This document shows, one piece after another, positions 35,661 to 47,679 of a DNA stretch of 64,000 bases. The stretch comes from Talpa occidentalis (Eukaryota; Chordata; Mammalia; Eulipotyphla; Talpidae): positions 109,172,615 to 109,236,614 of the forward strand of contig NW_023603184.1 of NCBI RefSeq assembly GCF_014898055.3. The letters run 5' to 3'. The translations under genes were made by a program, and so were the position numbers. Every line of letters begins with the position of its first letter. Position 1 is the first letter of the stretch. A model generated the notes under the pieces. That model did not search any database. It was given only the letters and a program-made list of their open reading frames with translations, and was not told the DNA's origin.

Positions 35661-35664
35661 TAAA

Positions 35665-35795
35665 TTTTGATAGCCTACTATGTTCACGGTTCTTTGCTAG
35701 GTTTTGTAGAGAAAATAAATATTTAGAATACCCTATTCCTGTCTTCAAGGAATTTATAACCCAGTAGGAGGAATAAGAGACACAGATTTATACAC
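35665..35795 (+). repeat. ancient interspersed repeat, class not assigned
   Basis: TAGCCTACTATGTTCACGGT, CTGTCTTCAAGGAATTTATA and ACCCAGTAGGAGGAATAAGA resemble the same relic type as at 18.4, 22.4 and 60.5 kb. Confidence 0.4.
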
Positions 35796-35796
35796 A

Positions 35797-35816
35797 GACA
35801 CACACACACACACACA
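35797..35816. repeat. (CA)n microsatellite
   Basis: About ten uninterrupted CA units. Confidence 0.93.
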
Positions 35817-37241
35817 GAGTACATTTACTCTAACCCAGTAATGAGATTACTCTGTATTATCTTGAATGACTCTCCAGTCTCTGAGCACTACTAGTTAATA
35901 GCTATCTCTGTGTAATCAATTATTCTATAAGGTTGAAATATAATTGGGAAATTCTTCATTACACGTAACTATAATCTATTTCTTTCTATTGCTATTTTTC
36001 CTGGTCTTTTGAATCAAGAGCAGTATAATCTTTTTCAAAATAATCTTTTAGTATCTGAAACTATTATGTCCCTATTTTGCATCAGTTTATTCCAATAAAT
36101 GCTTTTATTTTTTCTTTGAACTAAAACCCTCATTTCTTTTTTAAAAATCCTATGTAACGGAATTTTGAGATACTTCTGCCCTTCACCCCATTTTTTCCCA
36201 TTTGTCTTATTCTGGTTGGGACAAAATGCCCTTATGATTTGGAGAAAAACACAAAACAATAATATACTATAGACTATATTGGAGGTCGTACTGCATTGAA
36301 TACAAAATATCATAGTAAATCACAAATTTAGAATGCTCAATATTCTTTCAGGATTTTTCTTGTTAGTAAAATTTTTCAAAAACATATCCTGTTAGTGCTC
36401 ACAATCTGTATGTATGGGTGTTGCTGATGCTGAAAAATGCAAAGCAGTGTTCTCCATGCTGCAGACACACAAAGATTGCCCTTTCATTTTCATCTGCAGC
36501 CATCCATCTAAGAATCTGTTCTATTTCCTCACAGTCTGTTTGACACCTTTAGTCAAAAAGTTGCTCCATCTGTGATACTTCATGCCATACTGTTCTGTCT
36601 ACCAGGGATGCTTCCATTTCTTTCCCAGCCCCTGACATGCCACTTGAAATTGGCCTGCAGGATCTCTACAAGCTTCTCCTTTCAACCTGCTGTTCAGCTG
36701 CCATTTGGATTCCTGCTGTTGTATGTATCTCCCATGGGGCAGAGGTATATAATCATGTTGGCTGTTATTTTAGACTGACTGCTTCAGGATCCTCTTGGCA
36801 ATCCTGGATTGCCTCGTTTTATGCTAATTTTGGTTGGCTGGTGACATTAACAAGATTCAGAGAAACTGCTACAGCATCAAGGCTATGTCAAAGACACAGC
36901 AAGCATCTTGAAGATCAGACACAACCACTGCACAGATCCACATTTGGGTTTGTCCCAAGTGATATTTCTTAAATTTTATGAATGTATCCTGTTTTTTCTT
37001 GTCAATTAGCATAGCTCTACTAGTCTGCTTGCAGACTGTAGAATTTGGTGGTAGTTTCTGATTCTGTATTGTTGAAGATAATCTTAGTTCTGAGAAAACT
37101 AATTTTGTTTCTATTTTAGTCAAGTGTATCATAAATAATAATACTAATACCAATGATGACAACAAACTCTCACTAACAGTCATAAAACAGACCTTTTGTT
37201 AAACATATCCTTTCTTCATCTTGTAAGACTTCTCAGTCACG
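35817..37241. other. unassigned sequence left of the large L1
   Basis: No family is recognised. A 111-residue plus-strand frame at 36637-36972 and a 104-residue minus-strand frame at 36869-37183 overlap each other and show no domains, so I do not call either a gene. Confidence 0.4.
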
Positions 37242-39360
37242 CTCCAAGGCATCATTTTTTTTTTTGACCCCAATCCTTCCCCTCCCGCCCCCCACCCCCC
37301 AAAAAGTGTCTCTGGTTCATAGTTTTTTGTTGATTTTGATTTTCACTTTCTTATATTCATTTTCCTGGTCCCTTATTTAAGTTTTCTAGATTCCTGCTAT
37401 GAGTGAGACCATCCGGTATTTTTCTTTTTCTTTTTGGCTTATTTCGCTGAGCATGATCCCTTCCAGCGCCATCCATGTTGCTGCAAATTGCATGTGTTTA
37501 TCTTTTTTGAATGCTGAGTAATATTCCATGGTATATATGTACCACATCTTCTTGACCAGTCATCTATTTTTGGGCATTTGGGTTGTTTCCAAAGCTTAAC
37601 TATTGTAAACAGTGCTGCTATAAACATAGGGGTGCAGGTGCTCTTTGGAATTGATGTTTCTGTGTCCTTTGGGTAAATACCTAGGAGTGGAATTGCTGGA
37701 TCATATGGAAGCTCTATGTTTAGTAGGTCCAGAAATCTCCACACAGCTCTCCATAGTGGTTGGACCAGTTTGCACTCCCATCAACAGTGCAGAAGAGTTC
37801 CTTTTTCTCCACACCCTCGCCAACATTTGTTGTTGCTAGTTTTTTTAATATGTGCCATTCTCACTGGTGTGAGATGGTATCTCATGGTAGTTTTGATTTG
37901 CATTTCCCTGATTACAAGTGATGTTGAACATTTTTTCATATGTCTGTTGGCCATTTGCATTTCCTCTTCAGAGAAGTTTCTTTTTAGCTCTTCTGCCCAT
38001 TTTTTGACTGGATTATTTTCTTTGTTGTTGCTGAGTCTCATCAGCTCTTTGCAGATTTTTGTGATCAGTCCTTTATCATTAGTGTTGGGTGCAAAAATGT
38101 TCTCCCCGTTGGTGGGGTTTCTCTTTGTTTTTGTTATTGTCTCTTTTGCTGTGCAGAAGCTCTTTAATTTGATGTAGTCCCAGCTGTTTATCTTTCTCTT
38201 CACTATCACTGCTTTGGGTGATGTGTCTGTAAAGATGTCTTTGATGTGCAAATCCCGTAGTGTTTCGCCTATATTTCCTTCTATGTATTTTATGGTTTCA
38301 GGTCTTATGTCTAGTTCTTTAATCCATTTTGAGTTGATTTTTGTGTATGGTGTGAGGTAGTGGTCAAGCTTCATTCTTTTGCATGTAGCGACCCAGTTTT
38401 CCCAGCACCATTTATTGAACAAACTTTCTTTGCTCCAATGCATAGTCTTTGCTCCTTTGTCAAAGATTAGTTGACCATAAATCTGTGGGTTTATTTCTGG
38501 ATTTTCTATTCGATTCCATTGGTCTGTATGTCTGTTCTTGTTCCAATACCGTGCAGTTTTGATGATTATGGCTTTGTAGTATAGTTTGAAGTCTGGGAGT
38601 GTGATGCCTCCATTTCCTTCTTTTTTTTTTCAGTAGAGCTTTGGCTATTCGGGGTTTTTGGTGATTCCATATGAATTTCATCAATAATTGTTCTATTTCT
38701 TTGAAGAATGCCATTGAGATTTTGATTGGAATAGCATTGAATCTGTATATTGCTTTTGGTAGGATGGCCATTTTAATAATGTTTATTCTTCCAATCCATG
38801 AGCAGGGGATGTCTTTCCATTTCTTTGTGTCTTCTTCTATTTCTTTTAACAGTGTTTTATAGTTTTCTTTGTATAGGTCCTTTACCTCTTTTGTTAGATT
38901 TATTCCCAAATATTTGATTTTTTTTGTTTCGATAATAAAAGGGATGTTTTTTTGATTTCTTCTTCTTCAGATTTATTGTTTGTGTATAGGAAGGCTACTG
39001 ACTTTTGCGTGTTGATTTTGTATCCTGCCACTTTACTGAATTGATTGATGAGTTGAATTAGTTTTTCTGTGGAGATTTTGGGGTTCTCTATGTATATTAT
39101 CATATCATCTGCAAATAGTGATAGTTTGACTTCTTCTTTTCCTATGTGGATTCCTTGGATGTCTTTCTCTTGTCTTATTGCTCTGGCTAGGACTTCCAGT
39201 ATTATATTGAAAAGCAGTGGTGAGAGTGGACATCCTTGTCTTGTTCCAGATCTTAATGGAATTGCTTTCAGCTTTTCACTATTGAGAATGATACTGGCTG
39301 TTGGCTTGTCATAGATGGCCTTTATGATGTTGAGGTATGTTCTCCAAGGCATCATTTTTT
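37242..39360 (-). mobile_element. LINE-1, 2.1 kb, 5'-truncated, perfect 19-bp target duplication
   Basis: The element proper is 37261-39341. Identical flanks CTCCAAGGCATCATTTTTT lie at 37242-37260 and 39342-39360. On the minus strand it holds the second half of ORF2 and the 3' UTR; the endonuclease domain and most of the N-terminal part of RT are gone. Its tail starts directly after GGGGTC, about 45 bp before the end of the 3' UTR seen in the 12.6 and 14.4 kb copies. Confidence 0.97.
37439..39341 (-). pseudogene. L1 ORF2 C-terminal half (reverse transcriptase part to Cys-rich end), broken
   Basis: ORF2 encodes the endonuclease/reverse transcriptase that copies L1 RNA at the target site. Three successive frames hold the surviving part. 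The first (39355 to 38900) has the RT block [19 protein letters not shown] and the catalytic FADDMIIY motif with both Asp residues. The second (38909 to 38460) has [20 protein letters not shown] and [15 protein letters not shown] residues. The third (38443 to 37781) has [10 protein letters not shown] and the start of the Cys cluster, [15 protein letters not shown]. Frameshifts occur near 38905 and 38600-38630, both at T-runs on the plus strand. A TGA replaces the Trp after LLHC near 37780, and a missing base near 37553 shifts the last block ([20 protein letters not shown]). With no N-terminal endonuclease and at least four breaks it is inactive. Confidence 0.93.
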
Positions 39361-40519
39361 AGGAGATTTTTTAGGAGATGTGTGATCTATATGAGGACAT
39401 AAAGTTGTAGGGACAAAGATCTGGAATCCCTTCCCAGCTCTATTGCTGACTACTGTGAAGACTGGAACATAAATGAAACTAGGATAATGACTTTGACATC
39501 AGAGTTATGCCATGGATTAAATAAACATAAAATTGAAGCTTAGATATGTCCTGCCCTTGCTTTACAATCTCAAACCAATTCATGTTATATTTTTTCAATG
39601 AAAACTTGCCCCATGCTCCATTAGTCATTTATGTTTTGCCTTGGCATTCTAGTGAGAGGTACTGTATGCCTTTCACCCTTAGAAACCCAACCTTGAAAAT
39701 AACAATACTTTTAATAAATTCTCCCACCTAAAAGTTAGTTGCTTAAATTATTGAGTCTTTTATATATGGTTCACCTCCTGGAAACACATAGCTGGGCTCA
39801 GAACCTGGAACTAAAAATAATAGGGTAGAAACTTGATTACTTAGTTGTTATTTTCCCACTCCAACATCCCTGTTCCTCTCCTCCTGGAAGGAAAAAAAAA
39901 ATTAGATCTAGAATAGGTCCTGGTAAACGGTTTCCTTGTTTCCCAAAGTATGTGTTACATAGCCCTAGCTCTTCAAAAGGACAAATAGGAGCTAATGTAA
40001 ATTTTGGCTTATACAATCAAATAAGTTCGAAAACTCTGGTTCAACAAAGAATAAAAAAATGAAATTTAAAGTAGAATTAAATTAGAAATTTAAAGTAGAA
40101 TTAAACCCTAGACACTTATAAAAACTTCTTTTCACTATAAGGCTAATTCCTAAAACAACTATGTCTTTTAGGAGTATCCATATTACTGGTTTATTTTGAT
40201 ATTTTGAATTAAATATATTCTTTTATTTTTATAGACCATGGTTAACTCTTAGTAGATTAGTTGTGCTTGCTACAACTTAACCCAAAGGAAATCCAGCAGT
40301 CTGGATTCTATCCAAGTTAGAAGTTGATGAAATATCCTGATAGACCCTCTCTGTAGGAGCTGTGAGCAATCAGAAATGACACTTCTTCATTAAAAGGGGT
40401 GAGCCTGCAGAAGCTATCAACTGTTTTGTGGTAATCCCTTTGAGAATCTCAAAAAAACTAAAGATCTGTCCTTTTCTCTAGAAAAGGAACTTTATATAGG
40501 TTTTTTTTTTAATTTATTT
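39361..40519. other. unassigned sequence with a 21-bp duplication
   Basis: GAAATTTAAAGTAGAATTAA occurs at 40061-40080 and 40085-40104. No family or gene is recognised. Confidence 0.5.
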
Positions 40520-40823
40520 AAAAGATATTTTAGGGGCCTCCCTGGTGGCACAAAGGGTTAAACACAGCACTATGAAGCTACCCGGAGCCTCTGCAGCATG
40601 AGTTCGATCCCCACCCAGCCAGGGAGCTACCCACATGGCACAGAAGACCTCTCCTGTCTTGCCCACTGCTCCCTTCAGCAGTGTATTTCAGTCAGTCTGC
40701 CTGTTCTATTCCCCACTCTGACTCTGGTGAATCCTCTCACCCCCCACACCTCTGCCTATACACCAGTTCTTGTATGCATAAATAAATAAACCTTTAGCAA
40801 AATAAAAAATAAAAGATATTTTA
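40520..40823 (+). mobile_element. tRNA-derived SINE, subfamily A
   Basis: The element is about 40533-40810. The head is GGGGCCTCCCTGGTGGCACA, the B box is GAGTTCGATCCCC, and the tail is TGTATGCATAAATAAATAAA then CCTTT. The flanks repeat AAAAGATATTTTA exactly at 40520-40532 and 40811-40823. Confidence 0.95.
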
Positions 40824-43144
40824 TATATAATTATAAGTATTCACACAAATTATAAAGTCCATAACTAAACTTACTAGAATTCCAGAAACTCATAGTTAAA
40901 TATTTGAAAACATGTCACCCTTCCTCATTTATGTGCCTCTCAGGGGGATAATAAGGTTATTTTATTTACATCCAAGGGAAGAATAATAACCAGGTGATTA
41001 CAAAATACAAGATCTTCAGATCCTCTAGTGGGTATATACCAAGAAAAGAGATACATTTCTAAAGGATGTATCTTTGAAAAATAAACTAAAGACAACTAGG
41101 AATATGCTGGATGGGTGCAGTGAATGGATTTGCTCACAAATTGCTTTGAACTTTGGTTCCTGAAGTCAGTTTTCTATCCAGTGGATATCTACCAACATCA
41201 ATGTCCCTTGCTTCCAATCATAACACCTTGTCTTTTCCTTTGAGGACACAGTCTTCTCTAAATCCATTCATTTAATTCAGCTGGCTGATTCCATCTTAGC
41301 TCCAGAGTCTTGCATATAACCTAAAGCTAGCTTGTAAGTGTATTCTATTTTATGCCTCTCTTAATTGTTTCACGGAAGGGTCTGTGAATCAGTTTGGAGA
41401 CCTAGGTTCAACTTCCAGGAAAAAGAAGCCCTCTCAGGGTTGACTAGACTGATAGGAATAGGGCATAGATCTGTTGGTGGTTCCTTGCTAACATGAGAGA
41501 AAAACATGACTAATGGGAAGTGCAATAAATAAGTACCAGACAACAGAGATCCAGTTCTGACAGAATCCTATCTGTGAAAGATAACTTCTTTTATCTTTCT
41601 AGAAGCACTTTCCACCTTCCTCCACAGTCTTTCTACCCCCAGGTATCTGGCCTGTGGAGATGATTTAGAATGCATTTTTTTTTTTTGCTGCCAAATCAGG
41701 CGGGAACGCCCACCAGAGTGAGTTGAGGCAGTTTGATCCCTAGGTCCCTCTGCAAGACTATCTAAGACTATCTTATCTTGTTTCTCTCCAGGTTCTGGTA
41801 ACTTATCCCTCTCATATCATCTGACCCAGAGTGATAACCTCTAATCCCCAGCCTTCATATTAGTATTTTTATAAATAAACTGTTATGATTATTCTAATGT
41901 GAGTATATCAGCTGTTTCCTGTTGAGACACCATCAGTATACCAACCTTGCCTGAAATCAGCTCAATCCTAGATATTTCACATACATGAGCATGAATATTA
42001 TATATTACACTTAATCTATTTTGAGAAGCGTTTATCACTTGCAACCGGAAAAAATCTTGACTAATACAATCTAATACAATCTCCCCTTGGGCCACCTTGT
42101 GCATTCCTACTTGGAAAATAATTACTTTAGAAACATGGACAGACATATTATGAGAGTTAAAACTCACTCAGGTTGGAATGTAATTCTCAAACCAATCCAT
42201 CATGTCACTCATGATCTATTAATCCTTGTCCTGTAGAATTAAAGCAACCTTACTGCCCATGTTAAAAAATGTGACCTCTACTGCCTGTAGAATTTCAACC
42301 AAATTTTTATCCACATAGGTTTCTAGCACAGAAAAGTGAAAGTATAAATCAGACTAAAACATACTTCTTCCAATTAAAAGGTGTGAAAAGAGCAAAGAGA
42401 AATGGCCTTTTCTATTTACTCAACTCAGCAGCTAAGCAGTTCATTAGCAAATCCTGAATGCACATAGGTCATAAGCTCCGGGAAAGTGAAGACTGTTTTA
42501 TAAAGCAATCTTAGAAAGGCAACCTTTAAGTCAAAAGTACTATTCCCTGGTGAGGTTTATTAATTGAATCATTTGTTTACAAAAGGTGAATGTGGCTCTA
42601 AGTGACAGTACTGTTTGCACAGTGGCACCAATATTAGAAAAGCTTATGTGTAATGCATTAGTAATGCAGAAAAGATGCTGCCTGAGTCAGGGGTATTTGT
42701 TTAGTACATTGAAATCCTGTAATTTTAGCAACTCCCTGAGCATGCATTGAATTAGCTTCTTAAAATTAAAAGTAGTCATAAAATATTGCTAATGGGTACC
42801 ATGAAGTATCTGCCACTTTCTCCATATTTGACAAAGACTTCATGTGAATCCTTGGTTGAATGGTAGAAAAGGTTAAAAAAAGAGAAGCAGAAGAAAAAAG
42901 AGTGGTGTTTAGATTCCAGTATTTTATGTCTTTAGTATTCTTCTTCAACCAAGGTTAAATCTTAGTAGGAGCAATTTGTAGAATAAAGAATTAATATCTT
43001 TTATCAGCAAATATTTTTTTTATTTAAACTAAAATTCCTTGTAGAGAATGTGGCAGGAAGAATAAATATACAAATTAAAATTATACTTTTCAACAATTTA
43101 GTCTAATGATAATTCACTGAGGAGCTTTAATTCTAATCTGGACT
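40824..43144. other. unassigned sequence, possible decayed LTR near 41.6-41.9 kb
   Basis: Most is unrecognised. The part 41590-41890, with CCTGTGGAGATGATTTAGAA early and TATAAATAAACTGTTATGAT at its end, has the look of a decayed LTR or medium-repeat end, but I cannot define ends or family. A 92-residue minus-strand frame at 41889-42167 lacks domains. Confidence 0.3.
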
Positions 43145-43453
43145 AAATCAGTTCTAGGGCCTCCCTGGTGGCGCAAGTGGTTAAGCACCTGCACTATGAA
43201 ACTATCCTCAGCCGCTATAGCACGAGTTCGATCCTCAGCAGAGGAGGTGACCCACATGGCACAGCAGACTTCTCCTGTCATGAGAGAAGCGTTCCCCTCA
43301 GCAGTGTATTTCAGTCCCCTCAGCAGTGTATTTCAGTCAGTCTGCCTGTTCTGTTTTCCCACTCTGTCTCTTATGAGTCCTCTCACCCACTGCATCTCTG
43401 GTCTGTGCCCCAGCTCTTGTATGCATAAATAAATAAATCTTAAAATCAGTTCT
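43145..43453 (+). mobile_element. tRNA-derived SINE, subfamily A, with internal duplication
   Basis: The element is about 43156-43442. It has a clean head (GGGCCTCCCTGGTGGCGCAA), a B box GAGTTCGATCCTC and the tail TGCATAAATAAATAAATCTT. The flanks AAATCAGTTCT match at 43145-43155 and 43443-43453. A 22-bp piece of the body (TCCCCTCAGC...TTTCAG) is tandemly doubled at 43293-43314 and 43315-43336, which other copies lack. Confidence 0.95.
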
Positions 43454-44499
43454 GAAGTAGAATGAAAAGTGTGTATTATGACAATTTGACTGTAATAAAA
43501 TGAAATTATTTTATGTGTAGAGATCGCTATCTGTTCACCAAAACATAATTTTTGCTTCTATAGTATACAAGTATAGCAAGAAAATGACTTCTTGGCCAGA
43601 GAATACATTTAGCCAGAACTTTTTATTGCTAATTGTGCTTATGTGACTAACTCACAATGAACTGTGAATGGAAGAAATGCATATTCTTCTGCAATAAGCC
43701 TCTTTAGCAACAGATATGCTTCCTTTATGCTCTATTTCTCTTTAGAAAACTAGATGCCAATGATAACAATATACAGTCTCAAAAGAAAATGAATCTGGGT
43801 CACTTTTGAACTGCCAAGTGGAAGAAAGCGCTCAAAGAATTACACCCACTTTGAATTGTTATAAGAGCAAGAAGAAAGATTTTTATTGCATTTGAGCATA
43901 TATATATTTTTAAAACCCTATCTAGCCTACTTTAACTAATGCATTATACTTTTTAAGCTCGTTTACCCTAGGCCATCATAATCCGACCCCTCTATATAGA
44001 TAAAACTCCACCTTATACAAAACAAGTTTTTTGCCAGACATTGATAGTATAGAAAACAGTAACCTCCCCCTTTTCCTTTTCATGTTCAAATTACATTTGG
44101 GACTCCTTGTTTGGTCATTAAGGGAAGAGAGAATTTGGCTGGAAGCAGGAACCATTGGGAGAACAAAGAAGATTTTATGAGGTCTGCTCCCTTCTAGGTA
44201 CAAGGTCTGTATTTGAACACTCCTAAATAGAGGAAAGAGGACCAGAAACTAACAGAAACCACAGACCAGAATCTTGACAGTCAGTGGACCAAAGTAGTAT
44301 TTAGGGCCAAGGGAAATAAGACCTGACCAAGAGCTTGAAAGAGTTAACCTTTCAACCTCTGTTCAGATCTCAGCACTCAAGGAGGGTGGCTTTGTGGCTT
44401 TGGGACACCGGGGTACAGGATACTTAGCCCAGACATTGCCATGCTCAAATTGGTACCCTCAGCAGGGGCAGTGTAGAGATCAAAAATAATTTCTCTTCC
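43454..44499. other. unassigned sequence
   Basis: No repeat family or gene-like frame is recognised. Confidence 0.4.
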
Positions 44500-44762
44500 T
44501 AAGACATGGTATTAATCATTTGTTGGATGGTAAGACTTTGTCCTAAAAGTTTTACAAATGCCTCACTTATTCCTCATAATATAACCATAAATGGTAATTA
44601 TTAATAAGTAGGAAGGTAGTGTTGTCATGTTTTACAAATCAGGAAATGGAGAATATAGAGATTGAGTAACTTCCCCAATGTCATGTAGCTAGTGAGTGGC
44701 AATGTTAGAATCCCAATCCAGGCAATCTGAATTTGGAGCCAGAGCTTGTAATTGCTATGCCA
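44500..44762 (-). repeat. MIR relic
   Basis: AATGCCTCACTTATTCCTCA, TCATGTTTTACAAATCAGGA, AATGGAGAATATAGAGATTG, AGTAACTTCCCCAATGTCAT, GTAGCTAGTGAGTGGCAATG and CAATCCAGGCAATCTGAATT form a nearly complete MIR in reverse complement, ending at its GCTATGCC head. Confidence 0.85.
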
Positions 44763-44933
44763 TATATATATATATATATTGTATATACATATTTATATTT
44801 ATAAATAATTTATATTTATATAAAAATATATAAAATATATAAAAATAATATATATAAATATATAAATAATTTATATTTATATATATAAATAATTGCTATG
44901 CCATATATATGTGTGTGTGTATATATATATTTT
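44749..44933. repeat. AT-rich low-complexity block with a 141-bp offset duplication
   Basis: TAATTGCTATGCCATATATA occurs at 44749-44768 and again at 44890-44909, so the end of the MIR has been copied to the far side of the TA/TTTATA array. The interval is almost pure A and T, with TATATTTATATAAA-like units repeated irregularly. A (TG)5 patch lies near 44911-44920. Confidence 0.9.
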
Positions 44934-45949
44934 TTTTCAACCCATAGGGAGTAGGGTTCCTAGAAGAAAGTGAGCCTAGTACCAAAAATAAGCATTCCAG
45001 TCAGTCCTATGGGAACAACAGGCCCTTCCAGAAAGAATCAGGAATGCTTCTTGGAAAGATGGTGCACTGTGTGAAATTTCAAGTCAGTAGGGACTTCAAA
45101 TCATAATTTGGGCAAAAACCTAAACACCATTCTTTCTGATAGTAGTGGCCCAGTGGATACTAGGGATTTATGAGTTTCACTAACTCATTTTCTCTTTAGG
45201 TTATAATAGGATTATGCCACAGGTGGGTTGATGATACAGATTTAATTTACCAAGTGACTATTTTGGAAGAAATTAATATGGCTAAGGCAGAGTATTGTGG
45301 TATATATTTTTTAAATTTTAAAACAAAATCTGAGCCACTTATATTTTCCCTACATGGGACAGCAGGGGGAAAAAGAAATCTGTACATTAGGAAAGTGAAG
45401 GAAAAAATAACTAATGACCAATGTTGTTATTCATGTAACTGTTCCTTTGGGGTTAAAGGGTTACTTTCTCCATGATTGTCTTATTTATGTGATCATAAAT
45501 GACTAATAGAGCAAATTTGGTCATATATTTCCCAGAGGAATGGGTGGGCCCAGGTGGTTAATTACATGATGTTTTTTTCTCCTGATTCTATTTTTTTTCT
45601 CTTCAGTTGAAGGATGGGAAAATATGTTATTTCTTACTACAGTGTTTTTCTTTTTCTTTTCCAATACTTGGAGGAATAATCTTGGGTGTACTAAGCCCTG
45701 GGCTTCTGATTTGAATTTTCTGAGTAGCTGTGATGGAAGGGTTGAAAGCATGCTGTCCCATGTTGTTCGACTCCTTTATTTCCCCAGGTGATTGGCCATG
45801 CTAGGCCGTCTGTTCCAGCTCTCAAATATTAACAAGGAACCCTTGGCTCTATCTCACAACTGGTAGGAATAATTCTACCTTATAAAGCTCCAGGTTCTCC
45901 CAGATTCTACATTTGCCCATTTCAGTCTTTATTCCACATAATAGGATAA
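44934..45949. other. unassigned sequence
   Basis: No repeat family or gene is recognised. Confidence 0.4.
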
Positions 45950-45954
45950 TTTTT

Positions 45955-46262
45955 ATGGTCAAATATGAGTTGGATCTGGTCTCTGCCCTGCTGAAAACTC
46001 ACCAATGACTTCCTAGCACATTAAGAATAGGATGTAATGACCTTACAAATTCTGCCCCTGGCTACTTCTCCAGCTTTATTGACTACTACTCATCTTTCCT
46101 TCTCTCCAGTATGCCAACCTCTCTCCCCACTTGGCATGCCTATTGTTTTCATTGGAGTTCTTTCCCAGAAACTCTCTTGGTTCACTCTCACACTACATTT
46201 AGGTTACTACTCAAATACTACCTCCACAGAAGAGGTTTCACTCACTGCCCCTCTAAAATAGC
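45955..46262 (+). repeat. L2 LINE, ORF end and 3' UTR
   Basis: CTCTGCCCTGCTGAAAACTC, ACCAATGACTTCCTAGCACA, AAATTCTGCCCCTGGCTACT, TACTACTCAAATACTACCTC and CACAGAAGAGGTTTCACTCA match L2's 3' region closely in order (CCCTGCTTAAAACCC, CCAATGGCTTCCCAT, CTGGCCCCTGCCTACC, CTCAAATGTCACCTCC, AGAGAGGCCTTCCCTGA). Confidence 0.8.
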
Positions 46263-47647
46263 ACCCATATTCAGCTTATATGTTTAAAACAACTTCTGAG
46301 TTATAGGTTGAAAGAATCTTGTGGACAGTTTTTTGTTTCTTTTTTAACTACTAGAAGGGATAGGTTGAGTGTTAGGAAGCAATTATAATAATCCTAATGG
46401 GAGATGATGGTGGCTTGCACCTGGTAGGGTAGAGGTAAAAAAGCATTGGATCTTGGATAAAGTTAGATGCTAAAATTAACATTCAGTGTTTCCATTTTTG
46501 TGGAAAAGGACTAGGGAGAAGCTTATTTGTGAGTTCTAACAAGTTTCCTGATCCAGATGACCCTATGGGTCTGTGGGTCTCTTCAGTGCAAAGGCTTATA
46601 GAGCAGCTCCTCATATACTATTTTATCTACCCATAATGAGCCAGCTATCATTTTGAATGTTTTTCAGTTGTAGAGTATTTCTATGGAATTTCAACAAAGT
46701 TCTTACCTTCTGTTCAGTGGAGTTACATATTCCAATTAGATATCTCACTAATCAATACCATTTTGATACTTTTTAAAAGAATTACTATTCATTACTTTAT
46801 ATAGGTGATTTTCATTTGATTTGAAAAATGCTTGCCTTCCAATTTTGCATTCTCACTTCTAATCTTCTACCTCTGGGTCAAGTAAAAAGAGAGAGAACCA
46901 ATAGCCATAAGTACTCTGTCAGAAGGTTTAGAACAGTAGACTTACCAATCATTTTAATTTAAAAAACCTTTCTTTGAAATATTATAATTATCATGCATTT
47001 GCTATGCATTAGATTTAGGGATTTTTATTTTAATGACTTTATGGAGATACTTAATCTCACAGAACTAGAATACTAATTACTGTACTATGTTGCAATAGGA
47101 AAAACAGCAAATTACTCAAATTTTAATTATGATATTCAGTTTTAAACAAGTGTATAATAATTGACTTTGGTGTAATAATTGATTTGTCATTTAAGCAGTA
47201 ATTTTTTATGCAAATGGACTACTTTATATGTGTGAACTAGTTATTATGAAATTAATTAATGAATATGAGATCTTGCAGAACTGACTATCAAGAGTTCTTC
47301 TAACTGGCTTATCCATTCATGCAAAATCTGTTTTGTTTTTGTTTTTTATTTTTATGTACAGTGATGAGCTTTATAATCAAAGGAAACTAAACCACACTCT
47401 ACATGCCTGTTTAAACGTTTCTTTCATTATAATTATCCTTTGTAAGTGCTTTCTAAACAGTCTTCCTTAAGGCTCTTCATTAATGAATTTTCACAGTAAC
47501 CCTAAAAGGTAGTTAAGCATTTTAAATCTTCCACATTTTGTAGATGTGAAAATTTATTCTGTGACTAAATACTAAATATTTAGACAATATTCACTTTAAT
47601 GGTACCACTATATTTGCTAGTCTACAGTCCCTTGTAAAGGGGCAGAA

Positions 47648-47679
<32 letters not shown>

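Noticed and set aside
36637..36972. 111-codon frame as a gene or exon
   Set aside because: Overlapped by a minus-strand frame of similar length, no domain, no supporting context.
37645..38177. Plus-strand frames within the L1
   Set aside because: Antisense shadows of ORF2.
41590..41890. LTR call
   Set aside because: A TATAAATAAA-type end is suggestive, but no TG...CA ends, polypurine tract or target duplication could be found, so it is mentioned only as a possibility.
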